A stretch of DNA of 64,000 nt, from the NCBI GenBank assembly GCA_963702835.1, contig OY969762.1:248001-312000 (forward strand). Direction: 5' to 3'. The notes beneath the pieces were generated by a model, which was not told the origin of the DNA, did no database searches, and saw only the letters and a program-made list of their open reading frames with translations. Numbering within the stretch: the first letter of the stretch is position 1; each line of letters starts with the position of its first letter. This document shows, piece after piece, positions 43,501 to 51,669 of the stretch. Made by a program: the position numbers and the translations under genes. This stretch comes from JAFGAV01 sp041479055. Lineage in GTDB: Bacteria; Acidobacteriota; Aminicenantia; Aminicenantales; JAFGAV01.

Positions 43501-43726
43501 CGCAGAAGCCATGACAGCCGGTGATTCTGACCTCGACAGAATTTTGAAGTCGTTGCTTTTTGATTTCCCGCTGGAAGGCCTGGGCCACCTTGAGGCAGCC
43601 ATAGGCATGGCACCCCGTTCCTCCGCAAATAGTGATCGTCCTCTTGCGTTTTTTTCTATCCTTTAGAATTTCAGCCCTGATTTCTTTTAATTTTTCAAAA
43701 TCCACTGTTGGTTTCATTAGGGGCAT
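40568..43726 (-). CDS. NuoF::GltD fusion flavoprotein
   Basis: About 1052 aa joining two enzymes. Residues 30-110: thioredoxin-like [2Fe-2S] domain (ICGGTGCHAYGC, TGCHGFCERGP). Residues 140-545: NuoF/HydB core with NADH/FMN site GLRGRGGAGFPTGSKW, CNCDEGDPGAY and cluster N3-type CGKCVSCREGT plus the Cys near 524. Residues 550-1050: GltD/NfnB-like domain with [4Fe-4S] cysteines (CGRVCNHPCEKVC), FAD motif GAGPAGLSAAY and NADPH motif GGGNTAID. It could connect NADH, NADPH and iron-sulfur carriers in one chain, as in bifurcating transhydrogenases. The 5' portion is clearly lower in GC than the 3' portion. Confidence 0.92.
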   Translation of the reverse strand: MPLMKPTVDFEKLKEIRAEILKDRKKRKRTITICGGTGCHAYGCLKVAQAFQREIKKQRLQNSVEVRITGCHGFCERGPIVVIQPEGIFYQRIKLKDVKEVISKTIKDKKIIDRLLYVDPETNKKIVYEKAVPFYKKQKRIIFGHNGLIDPTEIKDYIAVNGYSALSKVLSRMTPPEAIEEIKNSGLRGRGGAGFPTGSKWEVTAKAPSPVKYIVCNCDEGDPGAYMDRSLLEGNPHSVLEGMLIGAFAIGAQEGYVYVRAEYPIAVKNISMAIEQARKYNLLGKNILGSDFSFDVFVSKGAGAFVSGEETALLASIEGKIGVPQQRPPYPAQKGLWGKPTNINNVETWANVPFIINKGASWYSQIGTNGSKGTKIFSLVGKINNTGLVEVPMGMTLREIIFSIGGGIPEGKKFKAVQTGGPSGGCIPLELIDLPIDYESLAKAGSIMGSGGMIVMDENTCMVDVAKYFLNFLRDESCGKCVSCREGTQRMWEIVKNITDGRAKMEDLALLEELAGAVKDASLCGLGQTAANPVLSTLRYFRHEYETHLKQMRCPALVCKEIVGSPCQYICPADQEASTYIALIARGDLAEAYRIIRKDNPLPSVCGRVCNHPCEKVCRANETGEPIAIRALKRFVLDWAASHNLKPSLPSRELKSEKVAVAGAGPAGLSAAYILSLKGYPVTVFEASPVAGGWLALGIPEHRLPRQALQADVDHIRKAGVTIKTNTVLGRDITVSGLFSQGFKAVFIATGAHKSMKLEIPGEEARGVLKGTEYLKKINLGQKAELGRRVAVIGGGNTAIDAARAAMRDPSCQKVMILYRRTREEMPAFSEEVEAAIEEGVDIRFLAAPVKVLTEGGRVIGLECIRMKLGDKDESGRRKPVPLSGSEFKLKLDTVIAAIGERADASSLTKGESIDISQWETIVTDPETLATNRPGVFAGGDVATGPRTVVEAIGQGKLAAESMAQYLEGVQPVREYKLNRPSLYVEPMELSAEETAKASRPKIPRLTVKDRRLSFREVSQGLNEAQAVREARRCLRCDLETEDGKKAIGKNT

Positions 43727-44199
43727 CAACTCCTTTTGGCCGAGCCGAATTTCTTGATCAGGCGGTCAACGTTTTTGATCTTCATCTGCCCGAAATAATT
43801 TCCATTGATGACGGTAATGGGACCCAAGGCACAGGCGCCCAGGCAGTTGACGATTTCCAGGGTAAAATGATTGTCTTTCGTCGTTTCGCCGGCTTTGATG
43901 TTCAACTTTTTTTCAAATTCATCGAGAATTTTCGGCCCCCCTCTCACGTGGCAGGCCGTTCCCAGGCAGACCGTGACCACATTCTTGCCCCGAGGCTTTA
44001 AGCTGAAAGCCCGGTAAAAGGTGGCCACGCCGACCACTTCAATCAAGGGAAGGGCCAGGGTTTGGGAGACGATCTTCAAGGCCTCGGGGGGGAGATAATT
44101 GTATTCGGCTTGGATGTCCTGGAGGATGGGGATGAGCGCTTTTTTCTGGTTCTTATGCTCGGCCAGGATTTTCCTAACTTTTTGTGTTTCGACGTGCAC
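43726..44199 (-). CDS. nuoE: NuoE-like [2Fe-2S] subunit
   Basis: About 157 aa thioredoxin-like ferredoxin of NADH dehydrogenase/HydA-type complexes. KKALIPILQDIQAEYNYLP is the NuoE helical N-domain. The cluster ligands lie in CLGTACH (about 78, 83) and CLGACAL (about 119, 123). GTG at 44199 has GGGAGGG 6 bp upstream and is preferred over TTG 44229. The stop overlaps the next ATG (TGATG). Confidence 0.92.
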   Translation of the reverse strand: MHVETQKVRKILAEHKNQKKALIPILQDIQAEYNYLPPEALKIVSQTLALPLIEVVGVATFYRAFSLKPRGKNVVTVCLGTACHVRGGPKILDEFEKKLNIKAGETTKDNHFTLEIVNCLGACALGPITVINGNYFGQMKIKNVDRLIKKFGSAKRS

Positions 44200-44659
44200 C
44201 GCTATCCCTCCCACGGCAATATGGCTCAAGCTTTATCCCCTCTCCGGCAGAGGATGAAGGCCAGAGGGAATAGAGCCCGGGCTGGAAATCGAACAGAGAA
44301 GGCTGATTTCAGGCCGGAGAAAAAGCCGCTTCCCCCCGCCTGAAGGGGCGGAGAAACCGCTAGACTAAGAATGTATGACTCCTCTTCTCAACCGATAAAT
44401 ACGAACTCAACCTATAAAAGAACTCAAACTTATATCAGAGTTTTTTCCGGCTTGTCAAGCGCAGGGCAGGCCCCAGGAGCATTCCCCTTGTTTCACAGAG
44501 GGGATTATTGAATCTTATATTCCCATTTTCTGATCCCGGCTTGGAACTCCATCATGAAGCTGGGATATTTTGCCTTGATTATTTATTTTTCCACCGACAG
44601 TCCTCCCCCCGCGGTGGAGGAGATGGTGAAAACAGCGGACGACTTAATGTACTCTATAA
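44200..44659. other. Intergenic region between nuoE and glnA
   Basis: About 460 bp with no convincing gene. It holds the operon promoter (44429-44458), an approximately 220-base leader for nuoE and the downstream side of glnA. No tRNA or riboswitch fold was recognised by eye. Confidence 0.45.
44429..44458 (-). promoter_or_regulatory. Sigma-70-type promoter for nuoE-nuoF::gltD-nuoG-gltB
   Basis: TTGACA (44453-44458), 18-bp spacer, TATAAG (44429-44434) on the minus strand. The predicted start near 44422 leaves an unusually long leader of about 220 bases. Confidence 0.65.
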
Positions 44660-46063
44660 TCACAGAAAGGCCATGTATTTTTGGACCTCATATTCGCTGA
44701 CTTGTTTTTCGTATTCCCCGGATACGTTCTGATTGTACTCCTCGATCTCCTCCCGTTTGTTGGCCAGGAATTTCTGAAAAAGGACCTCGCCCAGCGCCCC
44801 CCGGACCAGGTCACTCTTCTCGGTGAGCTTGATCGCCTCCTCCAGGTTGCGCGGCAGGGTTTTTATGGCGAACTGTTTCTGGCGGGCATTGCTCATATGA
44901 TAAATGTTTTCCTCGACCGAGGAGGCCAGGGGAGATTTGTCCTTTAGGCCCCTCAGCCCGGCGGCCAGCATCACGGTCAGGGCCAGGTAGAGGTTGCAGC
45001 CCGGGTCCGGGCAGCGCAGTTCAATGCGGGTGGCGTGCTCTTTGCCCGGCTGGTACTGGGGCACTCGGATGTAGGCCGAGCGGTTGCGCTGGCCCCAGGC
45101 GATGTAAACCGGCGCCTCGTAGCCCTCGATCAGCCTCTTGTAGGAATTGACCCACTGGCTGAGCACGGAGGAAATTTCCCGGGCATAGGTCATCAGACCG
45201 GCCACATAGTGGCGGGCCGTAGCCGAGAGGTGGTAACGGTCTTTGGGGTCGAAGAAAATATTTTTGCCTCCGCGCCACAGCGACTGGTGGACGTGCATGC
45301 CGCTGCCGTTATGGCCGTTGAGGGGTTTGGGCATGAAGGTGGCATACAGGCCGTGCATGCGGGCCACTTTCTTAACCATGTAGCGGAAGAGCATCCCGAT
45401 GTCGGCCATGTCCAGCGCCCCGCCGTACCTCAGATCAATCTCGTGCTGGCCGTGGGCCACTTCGTGATGATCGTATTCGGAGGCGATACCCATTTTCTTC
45501 AGCAGGAGTTGGATTTCCTTGCGGAGCTCGCCGTGGTGGCCGGAAAAGAAGTAGCCGCCTTCATCCAGGGGACGGGCTTCTTTGTTGGAGGGGAAGAAGA
45601 AGAATTCGAGCTCGGGCCCCACCTTGAAGTCATCAACCCCGAATTCCGTTTTCGCCTTTTTCAAGCCCTCTCGGAGAATCCAGCGCGTGTCGGCCTCGTA
45701 GGGCTTCCCCTCCGGGGTCAGAATGTCCCCGAACATGACCCCCTCCCGCCAGCGCGTGTCCGGCTGGAAGCCGGCGTATTCCCAGGGCAGGACGCGGAAG
45801 GTGCGGGCTTCCGGCCGGATGACCAGGTCGCTTTCTTCGATGCGGACGAACCCCTCGATGGAGGATCCGTCGAAGCCTTTCCCCTCCCGGAAGGCCGACT
45901 CCAGCTCTTCGCGGGGAAAGGCGAAGTCCATGGGCCGGCCCAGGATATCGGGGAATATCACCCTGATAAACTCGATATTGTGAGCCGGAGTCCGGACGTA
46001 CCTCAGCACATCCTCTTCGGACTTGAAGCCGAAGGGCTTGGACGTTTTGGCCGTGGGGGTCAT
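44660..46063 (-). CDS. glnA: Glutamine synthetase type I
   Basis: ATP-dependent amidation of glutamate with ammonia, 467 aa. GFDGSSIEGF, KVGPELEFF, HHEVAHGQHEIDLRY, NGHNGSGMHVHQS and the NRSAYIRVP segment are the catalytic signatures. The region where GSI-beta carries the adenylylated Tyr is not clearly conserved. ATG 46063 follows an ideal AAGGAGG. The promoter and palindrome at 46120-46171 are shared with the divergent Lrp-type gene, which probably regulates it. Confidence 0.96.
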   Translation of the reverse strand: MTPTAKTSKPFGFKSEEDVLRYVRTPAHNIEFIRVIFPDILGRPMDFAFPREELESAFREGKGFDGSSIEGFVRIEESDLVIRPEARTFRVLPWEYAGFQPDTRWREGVMFGDILTPEGKPYEADTRWILREGLKKAKTEFGVDDFKVGPELEFFFFPSNKEARPLDEGGYFFSGHHGELRKEIQLLLKKMGIASEYDHHEVAHGQHEIDLRYGGALDMADIGMLFRYMVKKVARMHGLYATFMPKPLNGHNGSGMHVHQSLWRGGKNIFFDPKDRYHLSATARHYVAGLMTYAREISSVLSQWVNSYKRLIEGYEAPVYIAWGQRNRSAYIRVPQYQPGKEHATRIELRCPDPGCNLYLALTVMLAAGLRGLKDKSPLASSVEENIYHMSNARQKQFAIKTLPRNLEEAIKLTEKSDLVRGALGEVLFQKFLANKREEIEEYNQNVSGEYEKQVSEYEVQKYMAFL

Positions 46064-46119
46064 GAGCGGGCCTCCTTTTTTATATGAAGCTCTATCTTGG
46101 GCCATGCTTTTTGTAGCAA

Positions 46120-46148
46120 AATATAAATTAATAAAAGTCAAATGTCAA
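46120..46148 (-). promoter_or_regulatory. Sigma-70-type promoter of glnA
   Basis: TTGACA (46143-46148), exactly 17-bp spacer, TATATT (46120-46125) on the minus strand, about 56 bp before the glnA ATG. Confidence 0.7.
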
Positions 46149-46171
46149 GTAAATAATAATATTTATTGACA
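46143..46171. promoter_or_regulatory. Palindromic operator candidate covering both divergent -35 boxes
   Basis: TGTCAAGTAAATA (46143-46155) and TATTTATTGACA (46160-46171) form an inverted repeat with one unpaired base and a 4-bp centre. The arms contain the -35 boxes of glnA (minus) and of the Lrp-type gene (plus). It is AT-rich, as Lrp/AsnC sites are. Confidence 0.6.
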
Positions 46172-46194
46172 ATTGACATCAAATTACATAAAAA
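46166..46194 (+). promoter_or_regulatory. Promoter of the Lrp/AsnC-type gene
   Basis: TTGACA (46166-46171), 17-bp spacer, TAAAAA (46189-46194), 27 bp before the ATG at 46222. Confidence 0.5.
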
Positions 46195-46221
46195 TAAGTT
46201 CAATAGATCAAGGAGGAGCAC

Positions 46222-46665
46222 ATGATCGACGACCTTGACCGGAAGATCATCGGTATAATGAATGTCAGCGCCCGTCAGAGCTTCCGCGAGATCGCTAAGG
46301 CAGCGGGCACCTCGGTCACTTCCGTTATCCATAAAGTGAAGCAGATGGAGAGCACGGGCGCCGTCCAGGGCTATATTCCCGTGGTCAATGCCGCCGCTTT
46401 CGGCCTGGACCTGACGGCCATCATTGCCCTGCGCATCTCCAAAGGGAAGTTGCTCGAAACGCAAAAGCGTATTGCCCAGGACCCCCGGGTCAGCGCCGTC
46501 TATGACATCACCGGCGAATGGGATTCCCTGGTCATCGGCCGTTTCCGCAGCCGGGATGACCTCAGCGCCTTCATTAAAAAATTGCTGTCGCTGCCCAACC
46601 TGGACCGCAGCGTCACCCACCTCGTGCTGAATACGGTCAAGGAAGAGCGGCGGGTGCTGGTGTAA
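46222..46665 (+). CDS. Lrp/AsnC-family transcriptional regulator
   Basis: 147 aa. The N-terminal helix-turn-helix (DDLDRKIIGIMNVSARQSFR, then EIAKAAGTSVTSVIHKVKQM) is followed by the RAM ligand/oligomer domain (residues 65-145; VSAVYDITGEWDSLVIGRFR). Such proteins sense amino acids and often autoregulate. Divergent placement to glnA across a shared palindrome makes glnA the probable target, with glutamine or another amino acid as ligand (inference). An AGGAGG site precedes the start. Confidence 0.93.
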   Translation: MIDDLDRKIIGIMNVSARQSFREIAKAAGTSVTSVIHKVKQMESTGAVQGYIPVVNAAAFGLDLTAIIALRISKGKLLETQKRIAQDPRVSAVYDITGEWDSLVIGRFRSRDDLSAFIKKLLSLPNLDRSVTHLVLNTVKEERRVLV

Positions 46666-46723
46666 CTGATTGACAGGCGTACCCATTGTGCCATAATGGG
46701 CTTTTCTGGGCAGGAGGTGAGCA

Positions 46724-47185
46724 ATGGCGGGAAAGGAATTCCGGACCATCGGACATCATTACATCGTGGAAGCCTCTAACTGCGATCCGGACATCATCGG
46801 CAGCATAGAGAAGGTGCAACAAATCCTGGTCAAGTCCGCTGAGATAGCCGGCGCCAAAGTGTGGGCTATCTCCTTCAGCCGATTCCCGCCCAACGGCGTC
46901 AGCGGCGTGGTGGTCATCTCCGAATCTCACATCTCCATCCACACCTGGCCCGAACACGGCTACGGAGCGCTCGACATCTACACCTGCGGCGCGGAAGTGG
47001 ACCCGGAAAAAGCGGTTTTTTTTGCCGTGGAGGCCTTCGGCGCCTCGACCTCGCACATCACCGAGATCACCCGCGGCATCGACGAGGGAGATGCCGTCTA
47101 CTACCACAGCTTTGTGACCTGGGAGGAAGATCTGCGCAAGAGAAAGGAAGAAGAGCGGCGCAAGGAGAGAAATAATGGTAGTTGA
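46724..47185 (+). CDS. speH: S-adenosylmethionine decarboxylase proenzyme
   Basis: 153 aa pyruvoyl enzyme that makes decarboxylated SAM for spermidine synthesis. Autocleavage is expected between Glu67 and Ser68 in SESHISIHTWPEHGYGALDI; the later Cys (YTCGAEVDPEKA) matches the catalytic Cys. A charged C-terminal tail (EEDLRKRKEEERRKER) is longer than usual. Its stop lies 11 bp inside the next gene. No spermidine synthase gene is in the window. Confidence 0.95.
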   Translation: MAGKEFRTIGHHYIVEASNCDPDIIGSIEKVQQILVKSAEIAGAKVWAISFSRFPPNGVSGVVVISESHISIHTWPEHGYGALDIYTCGAEVDPEKAVFFAVEAFGASTSHITEITRGIDEGDAVYYHSFVTWEEDLRKRKEEERRKERNNGS

Positions 47186-47480
47186 ATTCAGCATCGTGCC
47201 CATAGGCCGCGGCGAAGAGCTGGCCAGGCCCGTGGCCCAGCTCCTGGACATTATTGACCATAGCGGCTTGCCCTATAAAGTGACGGCCATGGGGACCATC
47301 GTCGAGGGAGAATGGGAGGCCGTGTTCGCCTTGATCAAAGAGTGCCACTCCAAGATGAGGCAGGAGGCCGGCCGAGTCATGACCCATATTGCCATCGATG
47401 ACCGAGAGGGGGCCAAAGGCCGGCTGGAGGGCAAAGTCAAGGACATGGAGGGCATCCTCCACAGACTATTGAAAAAATAA
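47175..47480 (+). CDS. MTH1187/YqgV-family thiamine-binding protein
   Basis: 101 aa ferredoxin-like fold. FSIVPIGRGEELARPVAQLL, YKVTAMGTIVEGEWE and a C-terminal helical end match the COG0011/DUF77 family, some members of which bind thiamine or HMP. It overlaps speH, so the two are co-expressed; the functional link is not obvious. Confidence 0.88.
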   Translation: MVVEFSIVPIGRGEELARPVAQLLDIIDHSGLPYKVTAMGTIVEGEWEAVFALIKECHSKMRQEAGRVMTHIAIDDREGAKGRLEGKVKDMEGILHRLLKK

Positions 47481-47510
47481 ACCGTGTTCCAGACTCCGCT
47501 GTAAAAAGAA

Positions 47511-47539
47511 TTTACATTTATTTAGCCTTGGTCTAGAAT
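47511..47539 (+). promoter_or_regulatory. Sigma-70-type promoter for the M1 peptidase
   Basis: TTTACA (47511-47516), 17-bp spacer, TAGAAT (47534-47539). It leaves a leader of about 85 bases before ATG 47632. Confidence 0.65.
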
Positions 47540-47631
47540 TTATATCTGGAAAAGCCTTATTTTTCTTGGCACAAATACTGCAAATAAAAATTGGCATCTG
47601 TGGCCATGATCGATATAAGGGCGGACCATCC

Positions 47632-50256
47632 ATGACCAATAAAGCGGCTCGGGCGACCCTTTTCTTTTGGCTGTTTTTTATCCTATCCCAGGCTTCGGAT
47701 TTGTTACCGGCCGGTCAGGGGCTCGATGACCTGGCCGCCAAGCTGCGGGCCTCCATCATGGACAAGAACAGCACGGCTTATGTGGACCTCTTTGCCCCAG
47801 CCATCCGAGAACAGGAAGCCGTTTTTCAGCGCAGCCTTTTCGAAATCTTCAACATGGACCGGGCTTCCTTTTTTTTGTCGAGTGAAAAGGCCGTTGCCGC
47901 GGATGATGGGCGGGTCTTTTTCCAGGCGATTTTTGAGAATGATTATTCGGCCTTTGTCCAGTATTGGGAACTCCGCCTGGAGCGGAACGGCGCGGGCTGG
48001 CTGATTGCCGATAAGTTGGTCAGGGGCGACCTCGGCCTCTTGTACAAGATTAAGCTCCCTTCCGAGCGGGTCGAACTCGCCTCGCGGGTTGAGATCAGCC
48101 ACCAGGACATCTCCCTCACCTTCACCAACGCTTTAGTCTTCTACGATAATATACCCGGCCTGGAGACGGCCCTCCTGGTCATGGGCCCTGGGCTTGTTTC
48201 TTATACGCCCTCCGATCCGAAAGAAGGGCATCAGCTCGAACTGGCCTACCGGACCCGCAAGCTCCAAAAAAAAATCGAGTATGCCTTCTGCCGGTTCTCC
48301 GATTCCTTTTTCAATGAGAATATCCGGATTGAACGGAACGAGGCCAGCCGGCCCGTCGCCCTTTCCGAGGCGGTCAGGGCCAGGGCGGCGGCCCTTTTCG
48401 ATAAGCATTACCCCCGCTTTTTCACCGTGGTCAGTTCCCTGGGCCGGGAGCGCTTCTCCTTTCTGCCCCAGGGAGAGGAGGCCATCCTTGAGTTCCAGAC
48501 GAGCCAGAAGAAGGAGTTCTCCTACATTTTCGCGCCCTTTGCCCAGGAAGAGATTCATTTCATCGAACAGCCCAAGCAGAAGCTGATCAACCTTTATTCT
48601 CCGCCCGGGCAAGGCGCGGGGAAAAATATGTTCATCTCCTTCCAGGAGAAATTCGACGTCCAGCATTATGACCTGGAGGTCCGCTTCTGGCCTCAGACGG
48701 CCTGGCTTTCGGTCCGGGCCCGGGTTTTCGTCCTGTCCAACAGGGATTCTCTGGACAGCCTGAAGTTCCGCCTCAACAGGGACCTGGAGATCATCCGCAT
48801 CCTGGACTCTAAGGGGCGGGAGCTGTTTTATACACAGGATAGGCTCCGCGACCTGGTCTACATCTATTTGTTGGAGCCCTGCCGTCAGGATGCGATTTTT
48901 TATTTCGACATCGAATACCGGGGCCGGCTGGTCCCGCCCGAGCAGACCACCGATGTCGTTTCGGCCGGGCAGTTCGGCGAAACGCTGATCCTGACTCCTC
49001 CCCGCTACGACAGTTTCCTCTTCAGCCATTCGGCCGCCTGGTATCCCGAGCCTTCCGAGGAAGACTACTTCACCGCCCAGCAGAGCATCATCGTCCCGCC
49101 GGAATATTCTTGCCAAGCCAACGGCCTGCTCCAGGAGCGCTCCGCGTTCAACGGCCCGCCGAGAGAGGGGGAACCCAACAAATCCGGGCGAGTGATGTTT
49201 GTTTTTAATACCCAAAAACCGGTCAAGTATCTGTCCTTCATAGTCGGCGATTTCGACCTGGAAGGCGAAATCGCCCAACCCCTGCCGCTGAGTTACTATG
49301 TGACCTCTAATATGTTCCTCAGAAAGCTGACCATTTCAACGATCAGCGAAATTCTTGATTTCTATGAAGCGCTGTTCGGTCCTTTCCCCTACGAGAAACT
49401 GGCCGTCATCCACCGCCTGTGGTCTTCCGGAGGAGGGCACAGCCCCGCCTCATTCGCCGTCCTGAATGAGTTGCCGCGCTCAGTGGAGAGCAACCAGTCG
49501 TTCCTCAATGCGGCCAGCCCCGTGGACCTTTCCCGCTGGAAGGAATATTTCATCGCCCATGAGATCGCCCATCAATGGTGGGGCCAAGGCCTGACCTGGA
49601 AATCCTACCGTGACCAGTGGCTCAGCGAGGGGCTGGCTCAGTTCGCCACGACCCAGTTCCTGAGACGGAAATACGGCGAGCGGACTTACACCTCTATCAT
49701 GGACAAGTTCTGTCAATGGACGGACAAGCTGTCCGTGTGGGGACAGATCTCTCTCGGCTCACGGCTCAGTTTTCTCAATTTTGATGCTTACCAGGCTATT
49801 CTCTACGACAAGACCTCGGCCGTCCTGAACCTCCTCCAGGAAATCATCGGCCCGGAGGCCTTCTGGTCAGGAATCAGGGATTTCTTCTCCAGGCATCGCT
49901 ACGGCGCGGCCAGCACGGGCGATTTCATCCAGGCCATGGAGCAGGCCTCCGGACGAAAGCTCGATGTGTTCTTCGGGCCGTGGTTCGATTCCTACACCCT
50001 GCCCGAGGCCAGGATCATTCTGAGCGAGGTCAAAAAGGGCCAGGAGCGTTTTCTCCAGGTCGAGGTCAACCAGAAGTCCGACGTTTTTATCTTTCCCCTG
50101 TGGCTGGAATGGTCCGAGGCGGGAAACAAGATCAACCAAAAAATCATCGTGGAAACGAAGGAGGTCTCCTTCAGCCTGCCCTTCGGCGGCCGGCTCACCG
50201 ACGTCAAGGTCAACCCGGTCCGGCTCGTGCCGGGACGCCTGACGGTTGTCCGCTAG
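47632..50256 (+). CDS. Exported M1-family metallopeptidase
   Basis: 874 aa with a signal peptide (ATLFFWLFFILSQASDLLPA). The zinc site is HEIAHQWWG (His643, His647) with the downstream Glu in QWLSEGLAQFAT (about 666). The usual M1 GAMEN exopeptidase loop is replaced by SSGGGHSPASFAVLNELP, so aminopeptidase specificity is uncertain. The first about 340 residues form an extra N-terminal domain not found in classical M1 enzymes. Probably periplasmic peptide breakdown. Confidence 0.9.
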   Translation: MTNKAARATLFFWLFFILSQASDLLPAGQGLDDLAAKLRASIMDKNSTAYVDLFAPAIREQEAVFQRSLFEIFNMDRASFFLSSEKAVAADDGRVFFQAIFENDYSAFVQYWELRLERNGAGWLIADKLVRGDLGLLYKIKLPSERVELASRVEISHQDISLTFTNALVFYDNIPGLETALLVMGPGLVSYTPSDPKEGHQLELAYRTRKLQKKIEYAFCRFSDSFFNENIRIERNEASRPVALSEAVRARAAALFDKHYPRFFTVVSSLGRERFSFLPQGEEAILEFQTSQKKEFSYIFAPFAQEEIHFIEQPKQKLINLYSPPGQGAGKNMFISFQEKFDVQHYDLEVRFWPQTAWLSVRARVFVLSNRDSLDSLKFRLNRDLEIIRILDSKGRELFYTQDRLRDLVYIYLLEPCRQDAIFYFDIEYRGRLVPPEQTTDVVSAGQFGETLILTPPRYDSFLFSHSAAWYPEPSEEDYFTAQQSIIVPPEYSCQANGLLQERSAFNGPPREGEPNKSGRVMFVFNTQKPVKYLSFIVGDFDLEGEIAQPLPLSYYVTSNMFLRKLTISTISEILDFYEALFGPFPYEKLAVIHRLWSSGGGHSPASFAVLNELPRSVESNQSFLNAASPVDLSRWKEYFIAHEIAHQWWGQGLTWKSYRDQWLSEGLAQFATTQFLRRKYGERTYTSIMDKFCQWTDKLSVWGQISLGSRLSFLNFDAYQAILYDKTSAVLNLLQEIIGPEAFWSGIRDFFSRHRYGAASTGDFIQAMEQASGRKLDVFFGPWFDSYTLPEARIILSEVKKGQERFLQVEVNQKSDVFIFPLWLEWSEAGNKINQKIIVETKEVSFSLPFGGRLTDVKVNPVRLVPGRLTVVR

Positions 50257-50282
50257 AGGCTCAAAACTGACAAGGCGGAGCG

Positions 50283-51669
<1,387 letters not shown>

